Shown: positions 49,082 through 57,782 of the stretch, in pieces | Layout of the letters: every line of letters begins with the position of its first letter | Position numbering within the stretch: the first letter of the stretch is position 1 | DNA from: Bacillota bacterium | GTDB lineage: Bacteria; Bacillota; Clostridia; Oscillospirales; Acutalibacteraceae | Assembly (NCBI GenBank): GCA_021769885.1 | Contig: JAETSA010000007.1 | Coordinates: forward strand, 88,017 to 152,016 | DNA: 64,000 nucleotides | Direction: 5' to 3' | Notes under the pieces: model-generated | Database searches by the model: none | The model's input: only the letters and a program-made list of their open reading frames with translations | Told to the model about the DNA's origin: nothing | Made by a program: the position numbers and the translations under genes

Positions 49082-51545
49082 TTTCGGCTATGCTTACCGT
49101 TCAGGTCTGCGCGACAATTCTCTGTTCGCGATTCTGAACACGGTATTTTTAAGCCTTTTCTTCGTGATTATGCCGATTATGACATTCCGCAATAATACCT
49201 CAACAAACCGCGAAACGGGCGAGGTTTCCGTTGTCAATTTCAAAGAGCAATTCTCGTTTCTGTTCACACAATCTATGGAAATGTTCCGCTATATTGTGAT
49301 TGCGGGACTGATTGGTGTCGGACTTTTAGTTGGCATTACCACCTTTAAATTCATCACGGGCAAAAAGACTGTTAATGTATATTACAGTCTTGGCATTAAG
49401 CGTCAAAAGCTGTTTGCCGCAAAGTATCTTTCGGGGCTTACCTTAATTGCACTTTCCGTATTACTGCCGATGCTCGTTTCTTTGATTGCCAACATTTCCG
49501 TGCTCGGCACAAACAAATTTATGTTCCCCGCATTCGCCTATCTGACCCTCGGTATGTTCTCGGTTGCCGCTGTTTCCTATACAATTACGGCAGTGGTATT
49601 CACACTTGTGGGTACGGTATTTGAGGGTGCGCTGTTCTCGGGGATTCTGATTCTGTTCCCTGAAATCCTGTTCCAATGTTTAGAAGTTCTGATTCAAAAG
49701 CTCGTATTCGGCACACCTTTGGGTACGAATTTTTCTACAAGCAGTATCTATGTCGGAGAAACTACCGCTTCCCTCGCAAAAACCTTTGAAAACTTTAATC
49801 CCCTGCGCTATCTCTCAAAAGGTCTGTTCACCTATTCCTTGGCAGATGCAAAGGGACAGGTCGTCAGCTATGACAACGGCGGGGCGGTTGCCTGGAGCGC
49901 GCCGAACTTCCTGCCCGTTGTGCTGTGGCTGGTTGTCGCCGCAGTGCTATTCCTCGGCGGTATGTTCTTCTACAAACGCCGCAAAGCGGAAATCGGCGGC
50001 TTCATCGGCAAAAACCGCGTGATGAACTTCATCGGCATTTTCTTAGTCGGCATTTTCGGCTTTGTCCTCACGTTTGACATACTCCGTGCAAAGGGTATGG
50101 CTGTCGCCATTGCGGTCGGTGCAGTTGTATTCACGGTCATTTATGTGGGCTTGAGCTTCCTTTTGCTTCGCAATGTGCGCCAATTTGTAAAGGAACTGCC
50201 CGCACTACCCGTACAGCTGGCAATTGTCGCTTTAATCTTTGTATTCTTCGCAACGGGCTACTTCGGCGCGGCAAATAAGATTCCCGATACAGCGGACATT
50301 CAGTCTGCACAAATCACAATGCCCAACTCCAATTACACGACTGTAAGCAACGGCGGCGGTGGCTACTTTATGATGGGTATGCCCTCGGCAAACACCCAGC
50401 CCTACGGCGAATACACCAGCGAAAAAGATATTAACTTTGTACGCAGTGTGCACGAAAAACTGGTCGAGACGGGCAAAACGGAAGCCGCAAAGCTCGACAG
50501 TGAATTTAACGGTACGTATCCCATCTCTGTGAAAATTGTTTACAAGCTGAAAAACGGCAAAGAAATTTTGCGCTGCTATTACGGCGTTTCCGAAGAAATT
50601 CTCAAGGAACTGCAAAAATCGGATGCGACCGATTATCAGCAATCTGTTTACAAAAAAATCTTCAAAGACGAAGTCAAGGTTGTGGAAAAACCGAAAGACA
50701 TCGAAGGCGTGCCCGCCGCAACCTGGCAGGCATATGAAGAGTATCTCTACATCCGTCAAGTGCGCGAGGATGGGGATGTGCGTCTGTATAACAAGACCTT
50801 GAGCACAGAAACGCAGATGAAACTGACCGCCGAACAGCGTGCAAAGCTGCTCGACTGCCTGTATCAAGACCTGTCGGCTCAAACTGCAGAAAACCGCTAC
50901 AATCCTGCCGAAACGCTTGGCGTCATCAGTTTCGTAAATACGGAAATTGCAGAAACGGACAGCACACAGACCGTGACTGTACAAAACGGTTTTGTCACCG
51001 AGGAATATGCAGATTCTGTCATGCCCGGGCAAGAAGAGGTCTTCTCCGGAAAATCCATATACTACAGTCAGCCCGATTTCTTCATCACATCGGATATGAC
51101 AAACACAGTAGCGTTTCTCAAATCTATCGGATATTATGACGATATGGTTGGCGACAAGGAACTGAAAGCCGTTTACGGAATGCAGGTTGCGCAAATGTTT
51201 ACCCGTTCTTATCTGGACGACTGGATTTACAACCGTACAGATTTCGCCTGTGAATTTCTGTCGGAAAGCAGTACTGGAAACCGTTATGATGAAATTACAG
51301 CGGCAGGTTCCTACTACGATGAAAGCGACAGACCGCATGTGTTCAGCTCCACCGACAAAGCACTTCTGGAGGAAATTCGAAAAAACACAGTTACCCGCGC
51401 GATGCTTTCCCCCACAGATTACATTGTGGTATTTGCCTACGCAGACGGCACATACGTAAAAACGTATGTCCACGCAGATAAAATACCCGAATCGGCAAAG
51501 GAAGGCATTGCAAAGAATGCCCCTGCAGACAGCTTCTCTTATTGA
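49053..51545 (+). CDS. ABC transporter permease (large, with extracytoplasmic domain)
   Basis: 830 aa. The N-terminal two fifths contain about nine to ten helices (for example VIMPIMTFRNN, YIVIAGLIGVGLLVGITTF, LVSLIANISVLG, FLPVVLWLVVAAVLFLGG). From about residue 420, after a last helix (AIVALIFVFFATGYFGAA), about 400 residues lie outside the membrane and are rich in charged and aromatic residues. The substrate is unknown. A C-terminal sensor-like domain of this size suggests antimicrobial or signal-peptide handling. A strong terminator follows. Confidence 0.9.
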   Translation: MTSRKSLQNNFGYAYRSGLRDNSLFAILNTVFLSLFFVIMPIMTFRNNTSTNRETGEVSVVNFKEQFSFLFTQSMEMFRYIVIAGLIGVGLLVGITTFKFITGKKTVNVYYSLGIKRQKLFAAKYLSGLTLIALSVLLPMLVSLIANISVLGTNKFMFPAFAYLTLGMFSVAAVSYTITAVVFTLVGTVFEGALFSGILILFPEILFQCLEVLIQKLVFGTPLGTNFSTSSIYVGETTASLAKTFENFNPLRYLSKGLFTYSLADAKGQVVSYDNGGAVAWSAPNFLPVVLWLVVAAVLFLGGMFFYKRRKAEIGGFIGKNRVMNFIGIFLVGIFGFVLTFDILRAKGMAVAIAVGAVVFTVIYVGLSFLLLRNVRQFVKELPALPVQLAIVALIFVFFATGYFGAANKIPDTADIQSAQITMPNSNYTTVSNGGGGYFMMGMPSANTQPYGEYTSEKDINFVRSVHEKLVETGKTEAAKLDSEFNGTYPISVKIVYKLKNGKEILRCYYGVSEEILKELQKSDATDYQQSVYKKIFKDEVKVVEKPKDIEGVPAATWQAYEEYLYIRQVREDGDVRLYNKTLSTETQMKLTAEQRAKLLDCLYQDLSAQTAENRYNPAETLGVISFVNTEIAETDSTQTVTVQNGFVTEEYADSVMPGQEEVFSGKSIYYSQPDFFITSDMTNTVAFLKSIGYYDDMVGDKELKAVYGMQVAQMFTRSYLDDWIYNRTDFACEFLSESSTGNRYDEITAAGSYYDESDRPHVFSSTDKALLEEIRKNTVTRAMLSPTDYIVVFAYADGTYVKTYVHADKIPESAKEGIAKNAPADSFSY

Positions 51546-51569
51546 TTCGGCACGGTAAAATAAAATGAA

Positions 51570-51609
51570 TGCCCCCGCTGAACGTGTAAAACCTTCAGCG
51601 GGGGCATTT
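51570..51609 (+). terminator. ABC operon terminator
   Basis: Stem TGCCCCCGCTGAA / TTCAGCGGGGGCA followed by TTTTC. Confidence 0.92.
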
Positions 51610-51896
51610 TCATTTTCATTTTTCGTACAGCCGCGTCATTCTGAGCGGAGCGAAGAATCTCAATCAGAACAAAGTAAATTTGATTATGCGTAGGGAACGA
51701 CCTTAGTGTCGTTCCGTGAGTCTTTATCTGTTTTTCACGGGCGATTCGTGAATCGCCCCTACGGGTTTGTGCAAATCTGTCATTCTGAGCCGCAGGCGAA
51801 GAATCTCAATCAGAACAATGTGAATTTGATAATTCGTAGGGAACGACCTCTGTGTCGTTCCGTGAGGTTTCAGCAGATTTCGGCGGGCGGATGAGG

Positions 51897-51961
51897 GTGC
51901 GGGTGTCCAGTGGACACCTCTAAGCGAAGCTTAGAAGCACCGACCGAGCCGGCAGGCGAGA
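51897..51961 (+). repeat. 65-bp covarying-stem module, type 1 (copy G)
   Basis: Stems GTGTCC-AGT-GGACAC and TCTAAGC-GAA-GCTTAGA with the constant tail; flanked by GGGCGGATGAGG. Confidence 0.88.
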
Positions 51962-51998
51962 ACGCCGACCCCTACGGGGTGTACGTTGTTTTGCACAT

Positions 51999-52051
51999 CG
52001 TAGGGACAGCCCGGGCTCGCTGTCCGCGGGCGAACACAGTTAGCCCCTACG
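51999..52051. repeat. 53-bp double-hairpin unit
   Basis: CGTAG start, hairpin GGGACAGC-CCGG-GCTCGCTGTCC-like, GCGGG junction, hairpin GGGCGAAC-ACA-GTTAGCCC with one mismatch, CTACG end. Same 53-bp length as the units at 36338 and 45408. Confidence 0.82.
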
Positions 52052-52108
52052 GGTTGTGGCTCACCGTTGGGTTTATGTGCAATCCAATTTTTCCCCTACA
52101 AAGCTATG

Positions 52109-52143
52109 CCCCGCGCACAAGCGTTTTACGCTTGTGCGCGGGG
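52109..52143. terminator. Strong hairpin between repeat cluster and leftward genes
   Basis: Perfect 15-bp stem CCCCGCGCACAAGCG / CGCTTGTGCGCGGGG. No long T run follows on either strand, so it may be a terminator or a transcript-end stabiliser. Confidence 0.6.
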
Positions 52144-52179
52144 CGGTTTTCGCATTTTTGATATTCTTATTCTGTCTTT

Positions 52180-52656
52180 TCAGCATTTCACGCCGAACTT
52201 ACTGCCGCAACGCGGGCAAAGAACGCTGTGCTTACCTTTTTTGCGGGGCAGGCGCAGGGTTGCGCCGCATTCGGGACATTCGCGGTAGATGTGTTCCTTA
52301 TCCTTACGCCGTTCTTTCTCAACTGCGCGTTTTTCCTTTTTCGCGGCACGCTCGCCTTTACGAATTTCCGCTTGTCGGCTTCCGTTTTGAAACGCGTCGC
52401 GCAGGCGGAACAGCCATTCACGCACCGCACGGTCTTCATTTTCACGTCTGAGAATATTTTTAGACAGCACACGGAACAGCGTCAGGCCCAACAGCACAAG
52501 CAATATCGCACTGATGATGCGCGAGCGGGCAAACACATTAACGACCACCAGCAACAGGTATACACAGCAAATCACAATTTGCACGCTGTCACTGATGCCG
52601 CGCAGTCCGTAGCGTCCCTCTAAAAAGCGATTCAATTTATTGCGAAATCCGTACAA
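52180..52656 (-). CDS. Membrane protein with C-terminal zinc ribbon
   Basis: 158 aa. Two helices (about residues 26-43 and 48-66), then a highly charged helix (RKGERAAKKEKRAVEKERRKDKEH) and a C-terminal zinc ribbon with CPEC and CPRC pairs ending KFGVKC. Orientation is opposite to the island proteins, where the ribbon is N-terminal. Function is unknown. It follows the PHP phosphatase gene on the same strand, about 105 bp away. Confidence 0.8.
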   Translation of the reverse strand: MYGFRNKLNRFLEGRYGLRGISDSVQIVICCVYLLLVVVNVFARSRIISAILLVLLGLTLFRVLSKNILRRENEDRAVREWLFRLRDAFQNGSRQAEIRKGERAAKKEKRAVEKERRKDKEHIYRECPECGATLRLPRKKGKHSVLCPRCGSKFGVKC

Positions 52657-52762
52657 AATATATTCTCTCCGTTCTTACTTCTTTGCTAAGAAGTATATGC
52701 CGCAGACGTGAACAAATAAACACAGTCCTGTAAACGAATTGTAAACTGAGACGTCTTGAGCC

Positions 52763-53503
52763 TTAAATTCCTTTTGGACGTTCGGGCAAATCGGCATTGC
52801 GCAGTACATATTGCGGGGCAATCCACGTTGCCCAATAGATAAGCTCCTTTGAAATTTCGGGCGGAAACTGTTTTTGCAGACGCTCGATTGCGTTGCCGCG
52901 AAACTGCGGGTCGTGCGCATCCGTCGCAATCAGGTCTGCCGTACCGTCCAGCAAAAGCTTCTTGGCAAACGCCTGAATTTCTTTGCCGAGCAGTCCCGCC
53001 AGCGAGTCCGCATTGACCTGCAGTAACGCGCCCATATCCCGCAGTTCCCGCGGGATGGAAGGATATCGGCGGAAGGTCGGGTAACGCTCCGGGTGTGCGA
53101 TAATCGGCGTACAGCCGCGCTCAAAAATCTCCTCTGCAAACAGGGCGGCCCGTTCCGGCTGGAACGGCTGTAGACTGTATTCGCACAGCAAATATTTCGA
53201 ACGGTTAATGGTCACCTCGTCAAGCGACTCCGCTTCGAAAATGTGATGATCCAAATACACTTCCGCGCCGCCGCATACCTTTAACGGCATTTTTTCCATC
53301 TCCAAATAGCCGTTCAGCTCCGCAATACGTTGATTGCGTTCATATAAGAAATCTTCTATTAACTCAAGATCCGTCAAATGCGGCGTGGCGGCAATGATGC
53401 GAATGCCGTTTTTTACAGCACTGCGGCACAATGCAATGGTCTTTTCCATGGACTCTGCGCCATCGTCCATATCCCATAAAAGATGGCAGTGCAAATCGAT
53501 CAT
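52763..53503 (-). CDS. PHP-family tyrosine phosphatase (CpsB/YwqE-like)
   Basis: 246 aa. The PHP metal motifs are MIDLHCHLLWDMDDG (H-x-H and D), ATPHL, GAEVYLD, IAHPERY and ATDAHDP. This set defines the CpsB/YwqE group that dephosphorylates bacterial tyrosine kinases controlling polysaccharide export. No kinase or capsule genes are nearby, so the partner must be elsewhere. Its start overlaps the stop of the upstream ytvI-like gene. Confidence 0.92.
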   Translation of the reverse strand: MIDLHCHLLWDMDDGAESMEKTIALCRSAVKNGIRIIAATPHLTDLELIEDFLYERNQRIAELNGYLEMEKMPLKVCGGAEVYLDHHIFEAESLDEVTINRSKYLLCEYSLQPFQPERAALFAEEIFERGCTPIIAHPERYPTFRRYPSIPRELRDMGALLQVNADSLAGLLGKEIQAFAKKLLLDGTADLIATDAHDPQFRGNAIERLQKQFPPEISKELIYWATWIAPQYVLRNADLPERPKGI

Positions 53504-54729
53504 TGTTTCTGTTCACCTTCTTCTGTGTGTGCAGGCAGAGCTTCCGCCTGTTCCGCCGACGGCTCAGTCTTTTCAACTGCGTTTTCTTTTTTGAAAAGAT
53601 GCACAATGCCCTCGTCGTTAAGCACTTTGATTAAGGTAAAGGTAATCGGCAGCAGGAACAAGCCGATAAAGCCGAACAGCTGTGTGCCGACAAACATCGC
53701 CATCAGCATTAAATACGGCGGCAACCCTAATTGGGAAGCGACGAGCTTCGGCTCAATGACCTGGCGCACCACGCCGATGATGGCATAAATCACCAAAATG
53801 CCGATGCCGAAGCCGATTTTGCCCGTGCAGAACGAATATACTGCCCACGGAATCAAAATCGTGCCCGTACCGAGCACAGGAAGGATATCGACAATCGCGG
53901 TCAGTAAAGCGATTGCAAAAATATAACCGCCCGTATACAGCCCGATTGCCTTTAGCAGGAGCAGACCAACGGTCAGTTCCGCAAAAGTAACCAAAATAAT
54001 AATGGAATAGGATTTACCCATTTTTCCGAGCGTAGAAAAAATCACCTGCTTGGTGCGCACAATTGCGCTTTGCTTTTTCGATCCCATCTGCCGCAGAATC
54101 ATATCGCGCATATTGTGATAATCCGAAGTCATAAAGCAGCAGGAAACAATACACACAAGCACACCCACCGCAATCATCGGAATCTGCTTTGCCGTGCCCC
54201 AAACCATCCCGAGCGGCGAGGACAGCACGGACAAATCAAAACCGCCCTCTGTTGCCGGCCGCGGCAGATTTGCCGCCGCCTGCGCCTCTACACCCAAAAG
54301 CTTATTTAACAAATCCGCCGCCGAGGAAACAATGGAGTTCTCCATAGAATCCGGCAAAAAAGACAGCGTATTCTGCATCCAAACAATAATCTGGTCGGCA
54401 AAGGCGGGTGCGTCCTCTAATTTCATCATCAAAAAGCTGAAGAAATCACGCAATTCAATCACAATACGGGCAATCACGCCGCCGAGCAGTGAACCGATAA
54501 TCACCAGCATAAACAATACCATAATCACCGACGCCGCGCCGCGCTTTAAAAAGGTCTTTTTTGAAAGAAAATTGACAGGCTTTTGCAGCACCATCGCCAG
54601 GAAGAATGCAACCACAAAAGGCCAAATCACGCCGAGTGCATATTTCACCGCCAAATAAAACAATCCAACAAGCAAGACCGCATATGCCGTGTTAATCAGA
54701 AACGCTCTTCGTTTTTCTACCTTGTCCAT
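53500..54729 (-). CDS. Sporulation membrane protein YtvI-like / AI-2E transporter family
   Basis: 409 aa from the ATG at 54729 (GAGGGA upstream). About eight helices in the AI-2E family pattern, with the second half carrying GLYTGGYIFAIALLTAIVDILPVLGTGTILIPWAVYSF and VRQVIEPKLVASQLGLPPYLMLMAMFVGTQLFGFIGLFLLPI, which are the conserved elements. The N-terminal LINTAYAVLLVGLFYLAVKY favours YtvI of spore formers. A glutamate/alanine-rich cytosolic tail (EKTEPSAEQAEALPAH) follows. The role in sporulation is inferred from homologues. Confidence 0.88.
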   Translation of the reverse strand: MDKVEKRRAFLINTAYAVLLVGLFYLAVKYALGVIWPFVVAFFLAMVLQKPVNFLSKKTFLKRGAASVIMVLFMLVIIGSLLGGVIARIVIELRDFFSFLMMKLEDAPAFADQIIVWMQNTLSFLPDSMENSIVSSAADLLNKLLGVEAQAAANLPRPATEGGFDLSVLSSPLGMVWGTAKQIPMIAVGVLVCIVSCCFMTSDYHNMRDMILRQMGSKKQSAIVRTKQVIFSTLGKMGKSYSIIILVTFAELTVGLLLLKAIGLYTGGYIFAIALLTAIVDILPVLGTGTILIPWAVYSFCTGKIGFGIGILVIYAIIGVVRQVIEPKLVASQLGLPPYLMLMAMFVGTQLFGFIGLFLLPITFTLIKVLNDEGIVHLFKKENAVEKTEPSAEQAEALPAHTEEGEQKQ

Positions 54730-54935
54730 AAGTTCCCTCTTTTGCCTCCAAAATTTCAGAATTAAATCTGATGGGAATATATACATTTTATACTATTTTT
54801 TTGCAAGTTACAATCAATAATAGAAACTTTTATAGAAATTTTGCTTTCCTGCGGCGATTTTTCATTTTTTTCTTTATTCTCCCGAAATTTTATGCTAAAC
54901 TATTATGCGTATCAATATAATTGGGAAGTGAGAAT

Positions 54936-56171
54936 ATGTATGTAGCCGTTATGGGTTACGGCACGGTCGGCTCCGGCGTGGTCGAGGTTTTCAACAAAAA
55001 TCACGACAGCATTGTTCGCCGCAGCACACGTGACAGTTTGGATTTGAAATACATTTTGGATCTTCGGGACTTCCCCGGCGACCCGAATGCGGATAAATTT
55101 ATTAAAGATTTCAACATTATTTTAAATGATACAGACGTCAAAATCGTTGTGGAGACCATGGGCGGTCTGCACCCCGCTTTTGAATTTGTTTCTTCGCTTT
55201 TAAAGGCGGGCAAAAGCGTTGTCACCTCCAATAAAGAGTTGGTCGCGTCAAAAGGCTATGAGCTTTTGACGTTGGCAGAGGAAAATAACGTAAACTTCCT
55301 GTTTGAGGCATCGGTCGGCGGCGGTATTCCGATTATCCGCCCGATTACCCAGTGCCTTGCCGCGAATGAGATTGACGAAATCGCAGGTATTTTAAACGGC
55401 ACAACCAACTTTATTCTCACGATGATGATTGAGAAAAATATGACCTTTGCGGACGCATTGAAGCTCGCGCAGGACAACGGCTATGCGGAAAAAGACCCGA
55501 CTGCCGATATTGAAGGGCACGATGCCTGCCGTAAGATTTGCATTCTCGCGTCTTTGTGCTTCGGCAAGCACGTGTATCCCGATGCGGTTTACACCGAAGG
55601 CATTACCAAAATCACCTTGGAAGATGTTGCATATGTGCAGAATTACGGCGGCGTAATCAAACTGCTCGGCCGTGCAAAACGGATGGAAAACGGTAAAATT
55701 TCCGCTTTGGTCAGCCCTGCTGTGGTGATGCACGGCAGTCAGCTGGCATCGGTTACGGATGTATTCAATGCGATTTTGGTACGCGGTGACGCAATAGGCG
55801 ACGTCGTATTTTACGGCAAGGGCGCGGGCAAGCTCCCGACGGCCAGCGCCGTGGTTGCCGATGTCATTGACTGCGCAAAGCACGCAGACCGCAAAAAAGC
55901 GTTCGGCTGGGGCGCAAGCGAAGAAAATTATGTTGTGGATTACAAGACGCTCGAAACCGCGCTGTATGTCCGTGCCGAGGTTTCCGACAAGGCCGCCGCA
56001 CTTGCAGCAGTGGAGGCACAGCTCGGCAAGGTCAAGGTTCTTGCGCGTGAGGATGCCCCTGAAAATGAACTGGCATTCGTGACCGGTACAGATACGGAGC
56101 AGGCACTTACAGAAAAGCTCGAAAAAACAGGTATTTCCGTGCTTTCCTGCATTCGTGTGACAGATTATTAA
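54936..56171 (+). CDS. hom: Homoserine dehydrogenase
   Basis: 411 aa from the ATG at 54936. Reduces aspartate semialdehyde to homoserine. NAD(P) motif VMGYGTVGSGVVEVF; catalytic domain with TSNKELVASKGYELL, FEASVGGGIPIIRPI, GILNGTTNFILT and DPTADIEGHDACRK. The C-terminal ACT domain (about residues 345-411) should give threonine feedback. Directly followed by a monofunctional aspartate kinase, so the pair forms the entry to the threonine/methionine branch. Confidence 0.96.
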   Translation: MYVAVMGYGTVGSGVVEVFNKNHDSIVRRSTRDSLDLKYILDLRDFPGDPNADKFIKDFNIILNDTDVKIVVETMGGLHPAFEFVSSLLKAGKSVVTSNKELVASKGYELLTLAEENNVNFLFEASVGGGIPIIRPITQCLAANEIDEIAGILNGTTNFILTMMIEKNMTFADALKLAQDNGYAEKDPTADIEGHDACRKICILASLCFGKHVYPDAVYTEGITKITLEDVAYVQNYGGVIKLLGRAKRMENGKISALVSPAVVMHGSQLASVTDVFNAILVRGDAIGDVVFYGKGAGKLPTASAVVADVIDCAKHADRKKAFGWGASEENYVVDYKTLETALYVRAEVSDKAAALAAVEAQLGKVKVLAREDAPENELAFVTGTDTEQALTEKLEKTGISVLSCIRVTDY

Positions 56172-56206
56172 GATAAGCCTCGTGCTATCTGTTTTTGGAG
56201 GTTTTT

Positions 56207-57412
56207 ATGGGACTGATTGTTCAGAAATTCGGCGGCAGTTCGGTTGCCAACGCCGAAAGAGTGATGAATGTTGCAAACATCATCACGGACACGTACCGTC
56301 AAGGGAACGACGTGATTGTTGTGGTTTCCGCGCAGGGCGACACCACCGACGATTTGATTGAAAAAGCAAAGGAAATCAACCCCGCCGCTTCGAAGCGCGA
56401 AATGGATATGCTCTTGACCTCAGGTGAGCAGATTTCGATTGCGCTGCTGTCTATGGCGATTGAAAAGCTCGGCTTCCCCGTGGTTTCGCTCCTTGGCTGG
56501 CAGGCAGGCTTCAACACAAGCTCCGCCTACGGCACAGCGCGCATCAAATCCATTAAAACGGACCGTTTGCGTGCAGAGGTTGACCGCCACAACATCGTGG
56601 TTGTGGCAGGCTTTCAAGGCTTAAACAAATACGATGATTTGACCACCCTCGGCAGAGGCGGCTCAGACACAAGTGCGGTTGCCATTGCCGCCGCGATGCA
56701 CGCAGACCGCTGTCAGATTTTCACCGACGTGGAAGGCGTATTCACCGCCGACCCGCGCAAGGTGGAAAACGCCAAGAAATTACAGGAAATCACTTACGAC
56801 GAAATGTTGGAGCTTGCCACCCTCGGTGCGCAGGTGCTCAACAACCGTTCGGTGGAAATGGCTAAAAAATACAATGTGGAAGTCGAAGTACTTTCCAGCT
56901 TAAAAAGAGTTCCCGGTACAATCGTTAAGGAGGTCGCTAAAATGGAAAAAATGCTCGTCAGAGGCGTCACAAAGGATACAGATGTCGCCCGTATATCGAT
57001 TAAAAAAATCCCGAACAACCCCGGTGTTGCATTTAAGATGTTCGCGAAGCTTGCACAGAAGAAAATCAATGTAGACATCATTTTGCAGTCGGTCGGCAGA
57101 GATGACACAAAGGATATCACCTTTACCGTTTCCAAAGAGAATGCCGATGAAGCAGTCAAAGCAGTCTTGGATACCTTTGACATCGAAGAAAGCAATATTG
57201 TCTGCGACAAAGAGGTTGCAAAAATCTCTGTGGTCGGCGCAGGTATGGAATCTCACCCCGGTACGGCTTCCAAAATGTTCGAAGCACTGTATGAGAACGA
57301 TATCAACATTGATATGATTTCCACAAGCGAAATCAAGATTTCGGTGCTGATTGACATTAAGGATGCAGACCGCGCGGTATCGGCTGTACACAGAGCCTTC
57401 TATCCCGCGTAA
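56207..57412 (+). CDS. lysC: Aspartate kinase
   Basis: 401 aa from the ATG at 56207 (GGAGG 5-6 bp upstream). Phosphorylates aspartate. Kinase motif VQKFGGSSVANAERV, then LTSGEQISIALLSMAI, TTLGRGGSDTSAVAIAAAM and ADPRKVENAKKL. The C-terminal part has two ACT domains (PNNPGVAFKMFAKLAQKKINVDIIL and VGAGMESHPGTASKMFEAL), which sense lysine and/or threonine. Co-directional with hom, 35 bp apart, followed by a terminator. Confidence 0.96.
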   Translation: MGLIVQKFGGSSVANAERVMNVANIITDTYRQGNDVIVVVSAQGDTTDDLIEKAKEINPAASKREMDMLLTSGEQISIALLSMAIEKLGFPVVSLLGWQAGFNTSSAYGTARIKSIKTDRLRAEVDRHNIVVVAGFQGLNKYDDLTTLGRGGSDTSAVAIAAAMHADRCQIFTDVEGVFTADPRKVENAKKLQEITYDEMLELATLGAQVLNNRSVEMAKKYNVEVEVLSSLKRVPGTIVKEVAKMEKMLVRGVTKDTDVARISIKKIPNNPGVAFKMFAKLAQKKINVDIILQSVGRDDTKDITFTVSKENADEAVKAVLDTFDIEESNIVCDKEVAKISVVGAGMESHPGTASKMFEALYENDINIDMISTSEIKISVLIDIKDADRAVSAVHRAFYPA

Positions 57413-57440
57413 GCTTTCGGAAAACTCAACGGAAACTGCG

Positions 57441-57478
57441 AAAGCACCCCGTGCGTACATTTGCGCGGGGTGCTTTTT
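57441..57478 (+). terminator. hom-lysC terminator
   Basis: Stem AAAGCACCCCG / CGGGGTGCTTT followed by further T residues. Confidence 0.9.
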
Positions 57479-57782
57479 ACGGTCGTGCAATCCTAATAAA
57501 AATATATGCCTTTGCACGAACCAAACGGCGAAGCACAACACGTAGGGGCGGCGTTCTCGCCTGCCGGCTCGGTCGGTGCTTCTAAGCTTCGCTTAGAGGT
57601 GTCCACTGGACACCCGCACCCTCATCCGCCCGCCGAAATCTGCTGAAACTCTGCGGGACGCTGAAGGCAGCGTCCCCTACGATTGCGAATCCATTTTGTA
57701 TAGAATTTACGGAACACGTCATCGGTCTTCCCTACTTGTTAAAATCAAAAGAATGAAAAAAGAAGGAGAAACTGTAAACCCT
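57479..57782. repeat. Repeat cluster upstream of the MATE gene
   Basis: CGTAGGGGCGGCG start, an embedded reverse-oriented type 1 module (57555-57619), then GGGACGCTG-AAGG-CAGCGTCCC with a CCCCTACG end. No gene. Confidence 0.78.
57555..57619 (-). repeat. 65-bp covarying-stem module, type 1 (copy H)
   Basis: Minus-strand copy with the TCTAAGC-GAA-GCTTAGA and GTGTCC-AGT-GGACAC stems. Confidence 0.88.

Larger units (their letters stand above)
51610..52179. repeat. Intergenic hairpin-repeat cluster
   Basis: No gene. Two CATTCTGAGC repeats (51637-51692 and 51777-51835), GGAACGAC hairpins, a type 1 covarying-stem module (51897-51961), a complete 53-bp unit (51999-52051) and a strong hairpin (52109-52143). 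Confidence 0.78.

Noticed and set aside
50232..51473. A 413-codon frame antisense to the ABC permease
   Set aside because: Shadow of a well-supported permease overlapping its ATPase gene; no promoter or ribosome site.
54787..54935. Lysine or other riboswitch upstream of hom
   Set aside because: The 150-bp gap is AT-rich and shows no long structured leader or known aptamer core.
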